Positions 59,835-64,000 of a DNA stretch of 64,000 bases are shown here, piece by piece. Source of the stretch: Deltaproteobacteria bacterium (GTDB lineage: Bacteria; Desulfobacterota; Deferrimicrobia; Deferrimicrobiales; Deferrimicrobiaceae). Under the pieces are notes generated by a model. It was not told the DNA's origin, made no database searches, and worked only from the letters and a program-made list of their open reading frames with translations. Position 1 is the stretch's first letter. Each line of letters opens with the position of its first letter. The stretch spans positions 1 through 64,000 of the forward strand of contig JACRCO010000001.1 in the NCBI GenBank assembly GCA_016218975.1, given 5' to 3'. A program made the position numbers and the translations under genes.

Positions 59835-61082
59835 ATGAGCGTCGGGAAAACCATCCTCGACAGCGGCGTCACCATCCTGAGCGAGCAGGTTCCCTACCTG
59901 CGCTCCGTCACCATCGGCGTCTGGGTTTCCGTGGGCTCCCGCTCGGAGTCCCCGGTCGACAACGGCATCGCCCATTTCATAGAGCATCTCCTCTTCAAGG
60001 GAACCGCCCGGCGGAAGGCCGTCGACATCGCCCGCGAGATCGAGTCCGTCGGAGGCTCGATGAACGCCTGCACCGACCGGGAATACACCTTCTTCTTCGC
60101 CAAGGCTCTCGAAAAGGATTTCCCCCTGGTCTCCGACCTTCTCACAGACATCTTTCTCAATTCCAGCTTCGACGGCGAGGAGCTGGAGCGCGAAAAGGGC
60201 GTCGTTCTACAGGAAATCCTCATGGTCGAGGACAACCCGGAGGATTACCTTCACGACTTCTTTCACGAATCGTACTGGGGAGGCCACCCGCTCGGATTTC
60301 CCGTCCAGGGCACGTCCGGAAACGTCTCCGCCTTCGACAGGGACCGGGTCCGCAAGTACTTCTCGGACCGGTTCCGCCGCCAGGGAACGATCGTCTCGGT
60401 TGTGGGGAACCTCCCGCACGAGGACGTCGTCGCCGGGTTCTCCGGGGCCCTGGGTTCCCTTGATCTCGGGCTGCGGCTTTCCCCCGAAGCGCCGCCTCCT
60501 CCACGGCATGGCGTGTTTCTCAAGAAGAAGCCGCTGGAGCAGCTCCACCTGCTTTTGGGAGCGCCGGGCGTGTCCCGCGGAAGCGAGCACAAATACGCAG
60601 CGCACGTCATGAACGTGGTCCTTGGAGGCGGCATGAGCAGCCGGCTCTTCCAGGAGGTACGTGAAAAGCGCGGCCTGGCCTATTCCATCTATTCCTCCCT
60701 TTCCGCCTATGCCGACTCGGGGATTCTGAAGATTTGCGCGGGGACATCCCGTGACAAGGCGGGCGAAGTCCTATCCGTGGTATCCGACGTGATCGGGGAG
60801 ATCCGGGAAGGTCGGATCGGGGACGAGGAGATATCCCTCGCCAAGGAGCTGATCAAGGGGGGCATGCAGCTGAACCTCGAGAGCTCCGAATACCGCATGT
60901 CCCGGCTGGCGATGAACGAGATGTTTCTCGGCCGCATGGAGTCCCCCGAAGAGGCGTTGCGACGGGTGGAAGACGTCACTCCGGATCGGGTCAGGAGCCT
61001 CGCCGCCTCGATGCTGCGCCGGGACCTGTTTTCCCTCGCCGCAGTCGGCGACCTGCCGCCGGACAGCGAACTGGTTTTTTGA
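59835..61082 (+). CDS. M16-family zinc peptidase (PqqL/MPP-like processing peptidase)
   Basis: 415 aa. N-terminal [32 protein letters not shown] and the inverted zinc motif HFIEH (HxxEH, in [18 protein letters not shown]) with the downstream Glu region [24 protein letters not shown]. The C-terminal half contains [24 protein letters not shown]. Such proteins are small M16B peptidases often encoded next to pnp and dut. The substrate is unknown. ATG 59835 lies 20 bases after pnp; a longer frame runs back into the pnp coding region. Confidence 0.9.
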   Translation: MSVGKTILDSGVTILSEQVPYLRSVTIGVWVSVGSRSESPVDNGIAHFIEHLLFKGTARRKAVDIAREIESVGGSMNACTDREYTFFFAKALEKDFPLVSDLLTDIFLNSSFDGEELEREKGVVLQEILMVEDNPEDYLHDFFHESYWGGHPLGFPVQGTSGNVSAFDRDRVRKYFSDRFRRQGTIVSVVGNLPHEDVVAGFSGALGSLDLGLRLSPEAPPPPRHGVFLKKKPLEQLHLLLGAPGVSRGSEHKYAAHVMNVVLGGGMSSRLFQEVREKRGLAYSIYSSLSAYADSGILKICAGTSRDKAGEVLSVVSDVIGEIREGRIGDEEISLAKELIKGGMQLNLESSEYRMSRLAMNEMFLGRMESPEEALRRVEDVTPDRVRSLAASMLRRDLFSLAAVGDLPPDSELVF

Positions 61083-61084
61083 AT

Positions 61085-61537
61085 ATGGGAGCCGACCGGC
61101 CGATTCCCGTGCGCTTCCTGAGGGAAGTGCGCGAGGACTTGCTGCCGGCCTACCAGACCGAGGGAGCGGCCGGGATGGACCTGCGCGCCGACGTGGACGG
61201 CGAGGTCGTGCTCCCTCCGCTTGGGCGTGCGCTGATCCCTACGGGGATAGCGGTGGCGCTGCCCCCGGGCGTCGAGGCGCAGGTGCGGCCGCGCAGCGGC
61301 CTTGCGGCCAGGCACGGGGTGACATGCCTCAATTCCCCCGGCACGATCGATTCGGACTACCGCGGAGAGATACTTGTGATCCTCGTGAATTTCGGCAGCG
61401 AGCCGTTCTCCGTACGGCGGGGCGACCGCATAGCCCAGATCGTCTTTTCGCCCGTCCTTCGGGCGGTTTTAAGGGTCGTCGACGATCTCGACGAGACCCG
61501 GAGGGGCGAAGGCGGGTTCGGCCACACCGGCATGTAA
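61085..61537 (+). CDS. dut: Deoxyuridine 5'-triphosphate nucleotidohydrolase
   Basis: 150 aa from ATG 61085; a TTG at 61079, which overlaps the M16 gene stop, is an alternative adding two residues. All five dUTPase motifs are visible: [43 protein letters not shown] and the C-terminal [12 protein letters not shown]. The trimeric enzyme hydrolyses dUTP to dUMP, limiting uracil in DNA, and complements the uracil-DNA glycosylase at 32118. Confidence 0.95.
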   Translation: MGADRPIPVRFLREVREDLLPAYQTEGAAGMDLRADVDGEVVLPPLGRALIPTGIAVALPPGVEAQVRPRSGLAARHGVTCLNSPGTIDSDYRGEILVILVNFGSEPFSVRRGDRIAQIVFSPVLRAVLRVVDDLDETRRGEGGFGHTGM

Positions 61538-61572
61538 GCCGGGTACGCGGCGGGCAAAAAAGGAGGAACATC

Positions 61573-62883
61573 GTGATCGGAAGATATACCAGGCCCGGGA
61601 TGGCGAAGATCTGGGAACCGGAGAACCGGTTCCGGATCTGGCTGGACATCGAGCTGCTTGCGATGGAGGCGATGGCCGAGAAGGGGTGGATCCCCTCCGA
61701 CGCGCTTTCGCGGGTGCGCAAGCGCGCGAAGTTCGACGTCGCCCGGATCGACGAGATAGAAAAGAAGGTCAAGCATGACGTCATCGCCTTCCTTACCTCG
61801 GTGGCGGAGCACATCGGCGACGACTCGCGGTTCCTGCACGTCGGGATGACCAGCTCCGACGTGCTCGACACGTCGTTTGCGGTGCAGATGCGGCAGGCGC
61901 TGACCCTCCTCATCCGTGAAGCCGGGAAGGTGGTCGATACTCTCGGGCGGCGGGCCCTCGAGCACAAGGACACCGTGATGATCGGCCGCACCCACGGCAT
62001 CCACGCGGAACCGATCACCTTCGGCCTGAAGATGGCCCTGTGGGCGGACGAAATGCGGCGGAACGCCGCCAGGCTGCGCCGCGCAAGGGACGTTATATCC
62101 GTGGGAAAGCTCTCCGGCGCCGTCGGGACGTTCGCCAGCATCGACCCGTTCGTCGAGGAGTACGTTTGCCGGAAACTCGGGTTGAAGCCCGCACCGGTTT
62201 CGACACAGGTCGTCCAGAGGGACCGGCATGCGGAAGTTTTCTCTACGCTCGCCATAGTCGGATCTTCTCTGGACAAGTTCGCCGTCGAGATCCGGCACCT
62301 CCAGCGTACGGAAGTGCTGGAGGCGGAGGAATATTTCTCGGAGGGGCAGAAAGGATCCTCGGCGATGCCCCACAAGCGCAACCCCATCCTTTCCGAGAAC
62401 ATATCGGGGCTGTCGCGCCTCCTTCGCGGTTACGCTGTCACCGCCATGGAAAACGTGGCGCTATGGCACGAACGCGACATCAGCCACTCCTCCGCGGAGC
62501 GTGTGATAGCACCGGACGCGACCATCGTCCTCGACTTCGCGCTCGACCGTTTCAACGGCATTATGGACAAGCTGCTCGTTTATCCCGACCGCATGAAGAA
62601 GAACCTTGACCGCACGCGAGGCCTGCTCTTTTCCCAGCGGGTGCTCCTGGCGCTGGCCGCCAAGGGACTTTCACGGGAGCGGGCCTACGCGCTGGTCCAG
62701 AAATCCGCCATGGAGGCGTGGCGCGGTGAAAAGGACTTCGCTTCCCTGCTCTGGAAGGACCGGGAAATCCGCGCGCTTCTGCTGCGCAAGGAGTTTGACG
62801 AATTGTTCGACATCGGGTATTACCTGAAAAACGTCGATGCGATTTTCGACCGGGTATTCAGCGGCAAGACAGCCGCGGGATGA
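61573..62883 (+). CDS. purB: Adenylosuccinate lyase
   Basis: 436 aa from GTG 61573 with AGGAGG 6 nt upstream. Catalyses two fumarate-releasing steps in purine synthesis. Blocks: RYTRPGMAKIWEPENRF at the N-terminus, HVGMTSSDVLDTSFAVQM, IGRTHGIHAEPITFGLKM and the family signature GSSAMPHKRNP (near residue 262). It is followed 58 bases later by purF. Confidence 0.96.
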   Translation: MIGRYTRPGMAKIWEPENRFRIWLDIELLAMEAMAEKGWIPSDALSRVRKRAKFDVARIDEIEKKVKHDVIAFLTSVAEHIGDDSRFLHVGMTSSDVLDTSFAVQMRQALTLLIREAGKVVDTLGRRALEHKDTVMIGRTHGIHAEPITFGLKMALWADEMRRNAARLRRARDVISVGKLSGAVGTFASIDPFVEEYVCRKLGLKPAPVSTQVVQRDRHAEVFSTLAIVGSSLDKFAVEIRHLQRTEVLEAEEYFSEGQKGSSAMPHKRNPILSENISGLSRLLRGYAVTAMENVALWHERDISHSSAERVIAPDATIVLDFALDRFNGIMDKLLVYPDRMKKNLDRTRGLLFSQRVLLALAAKGLSRERAYALVQKSAMEAWRGEKDFASLLWKDREIRALLLRKEFDELFDIGYYLKNVDAIFDRVFSGKTAAG

Positions 62884-62941
62884 TAAGATGGAACTTGGGC
62901 GGCCCCGGCACGGGCGCCCAGGGTGGGGGATAAGTACCTAA

Positions 62942-64000
62942 ATGTGCGGCATATTCGGCGTAATCGGGAACCCTGAAGCGGCCAACCTTACCTACCTGGG
63001 GCTGTACGCGCTTCAGCACCGGGGACAGGAAAGCGCGGGGATCGCCTGTTCCGACGGCGATGTGATCACCTTTCACAAGGAGATGGGGCTCGTCGCGGAC
63101 ATCTTTTCGGAAGATGTCCTTTCGCGCCTTCCGGGCCACATGTCCATCGGGCACGTCCGTTACTCGACCACGGGCAGCTCGGAGCTGAAAAACGCCCAGC
63201 CGTTCGTCGTGGATTTCGAGAGCGGCTCGATCGCCGTCGCCCACAACGGGAACCTGGTGAACACACACCTCCTGAAGCAGGAACTCGAGGTCGGGGGTTC
63301 CATCTTCCAGTCCACGATGGACACCGAGGTCATCATCCACCTGATCGCGCGTTCCCGGCGGGCGAAGATCGAGGAGCGGATAGTCGATGCGCTGACCCAG
63401 GTGAGGGGTGCCTACTCCCTGCTGTTCCTGACGAGGGACAAGCTCATCGCGGTCCGCGATCCCCACGGCATACGGCCGATGGTGCTGGGGAAGATAAAGG
63501 GAGGGTTCGTCGTCTGTTCGGAGTCGTGCGCCCTGGACCTCATCGAGGGCGAACTCGTCCGGGAAGTGGACCCGGGGGAGATGCTCGTGATCGACGAAAA
63601 CGGCCTGCATTCCTCGCGTCCCTTTTTCCCCGCGCCTCCCCACTTCTGCATCTTCGAGTTCATCTATTTCGCCCGGCCGGACTCGATTTTCGGCGGGATC
63701 TCCGTCTACGAAATACGCAAGCGGCTGGGGCGGGAGCTTGCCCGCCTCCACCCGGTCGAAGCCGACATCGTCGTTCCCGTCCCCGACTCCGGGGTGCCGG
63801 CCGCAATCGGTTACTCGGAAGCATCCGGCATTCCGTTCGAGATGGGGTTCATAAGGAATCATTACGTCGGGCGGACGTTCATCGAGCCGCAGCAGTCGAT
63901 CCGGCACTTCGGCGTGAAGATCAAGCTCAACGCCGTGCGCGACGTTGTGAAGGGGAAGCGCGTCGTGGTGGTGGATGATTCGATCGTGCGCGGGACCACG
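62942..64000 (+). CDS. purF: Amidophosphoribosyltransferase (partial, cut by window end)
   Basis: 353 codons are present with no stop before the window edge; the family is about 450-480 aa, so the last quarter is missing. Ntn-type glutaminase start MCGIFGVIG with Cys2 as nucleophile and no leader peptide, [30 protein letters not shown], then [21 protein letters not shown] and the PRPP-binding [13 protein letters not shown] at the very end. It catalyses the first committed step of purine synthesis. Its ATG is preceded by a G-rich stretch 13 nt away, a weak RBS. Confidence 0.96.
   Translation, partial: MCGIFGVIGNPEAANLTYLGLYALQHRGQESAGIACSDGDVITFHKEMGLVADIFSEDVLSRLPGHMSIGHVRYSTTGSSELKNAQPFVVDFESGSIAVAHNGNLVNTHLLKQELEVGGSIFQSTMDTEVIIHLIARSRRAKIEERIVDALTQVRGAYSLLFLTRDKLIAVRDPHGIRPMVLGKIKGGFVVCSESCALDLIEGELVREVDPGEMLVIDENGLHSSRPFFPAPPHFCIFEFIYFARPDSIFGGISVYEIRKRLGRELARLHPVEADIVVPVPDSGVPAAIGYSEASGIPFEMGFIRNHYVGRTFIEPQQSIRHFGVKIKLNAVRDVVKGKRVVVVDDSIVRGTT

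Overview
The window is a GC-rich, gene-dense stretch of a bacterial chromosome. Gene content and order point to a Gram-negative deltaproteobacterial (Desulfobacterota/Geobacter-like) lineage. The main reasons are the nusA-ylxR-infB-DUF503-rbfA-nrnA-truB-rpsO-pnp-M16 peptidase-dut run, the queA-tgt-yajC-secD-secF-recJ run, futalosine-type menaquinone synthesis (mqnA), a TolC-dependent exporter and a pyruvoyl arginine decarboxylase. No phylogenetic calculation was possible, so the lineage is an inference. Nearly all genes are housekeeping, many start on GTG or TTG, and 4-base ATGA/GTGA overlaps between genes are common.

Layout. 1-580: a minus-strand tRNA-Leu(CAG) with promoter and terminator, next to a 202-bp tandem duplication that holds a second terminator and only the last 22 nt of a tRNA-Leu. 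583-8358 (+): rnr, a response regulator, valS, nadC, a SurA-like periplasmic protein and queD, an apparent operon. 8369-14285 (-): a DUF1858 protein, mqnA, and a tripartite export system (FtsX-type permease, ATPase, adaptor, TolC). 14394-22594 (+): a giant alpha-2-macroglobulin with a CLEQ thioester, and pbpC. 22716-26327 (+): class II aldolase, rsmD, coaD, aminotransferase. 26579-27001 (-): a Nudix hydrolase, divergent from a LysE-family exporter. 27774-37493 (+): a sugar-nucleotidyltransferase/phosphomannomutase fusion, an MBL hydrolase, coaBC, a family 4 uracil-DNA glycosylase, an rRNA methyltransferase, NfeD, a slipin and a SpoIID-like lipoprotein. 37490-44560 (+): queA, tgt, yajC, secD, secF, recJ. 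44582-49744 (+): DUF2062, speB, pdaD (arginine to putrescine), fabH, rimI, pyrK, pyrD. 50029-61537 (+): the translation and RNA-decay block from rimP to dut. 61573-64000 (+): purB and the start of purF, cut by the window edge.

The least explained material lies between genes. Three families of repeated or palindromic DNA occur: (i) an approximately 180-bp imperfect palindrome with 20-bp terminal inverted repeats, in two inverted copies (11346-11525 and 24912-25091), one of which supplies an ABC-transporter start codon and part of another gene's stop codon; (ii) short GC-rich hairpins with an ATGGA(T/G/C) loop at three loci (215-275, 26430-26486, 49910-50014), tandemly repeated ahead of rimP; (iii) a 172-bp element bounded by a 10-bp inverted repeat between queA and tgt. 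A promoter-to-terminator unit at 49768-49908 predicts a small RNA of about 105 nt, or a leader attenuator, ahead of the rimP-nusA-infB operon. I see no CRISPR array, prophage, IS transposase or defence cassette.
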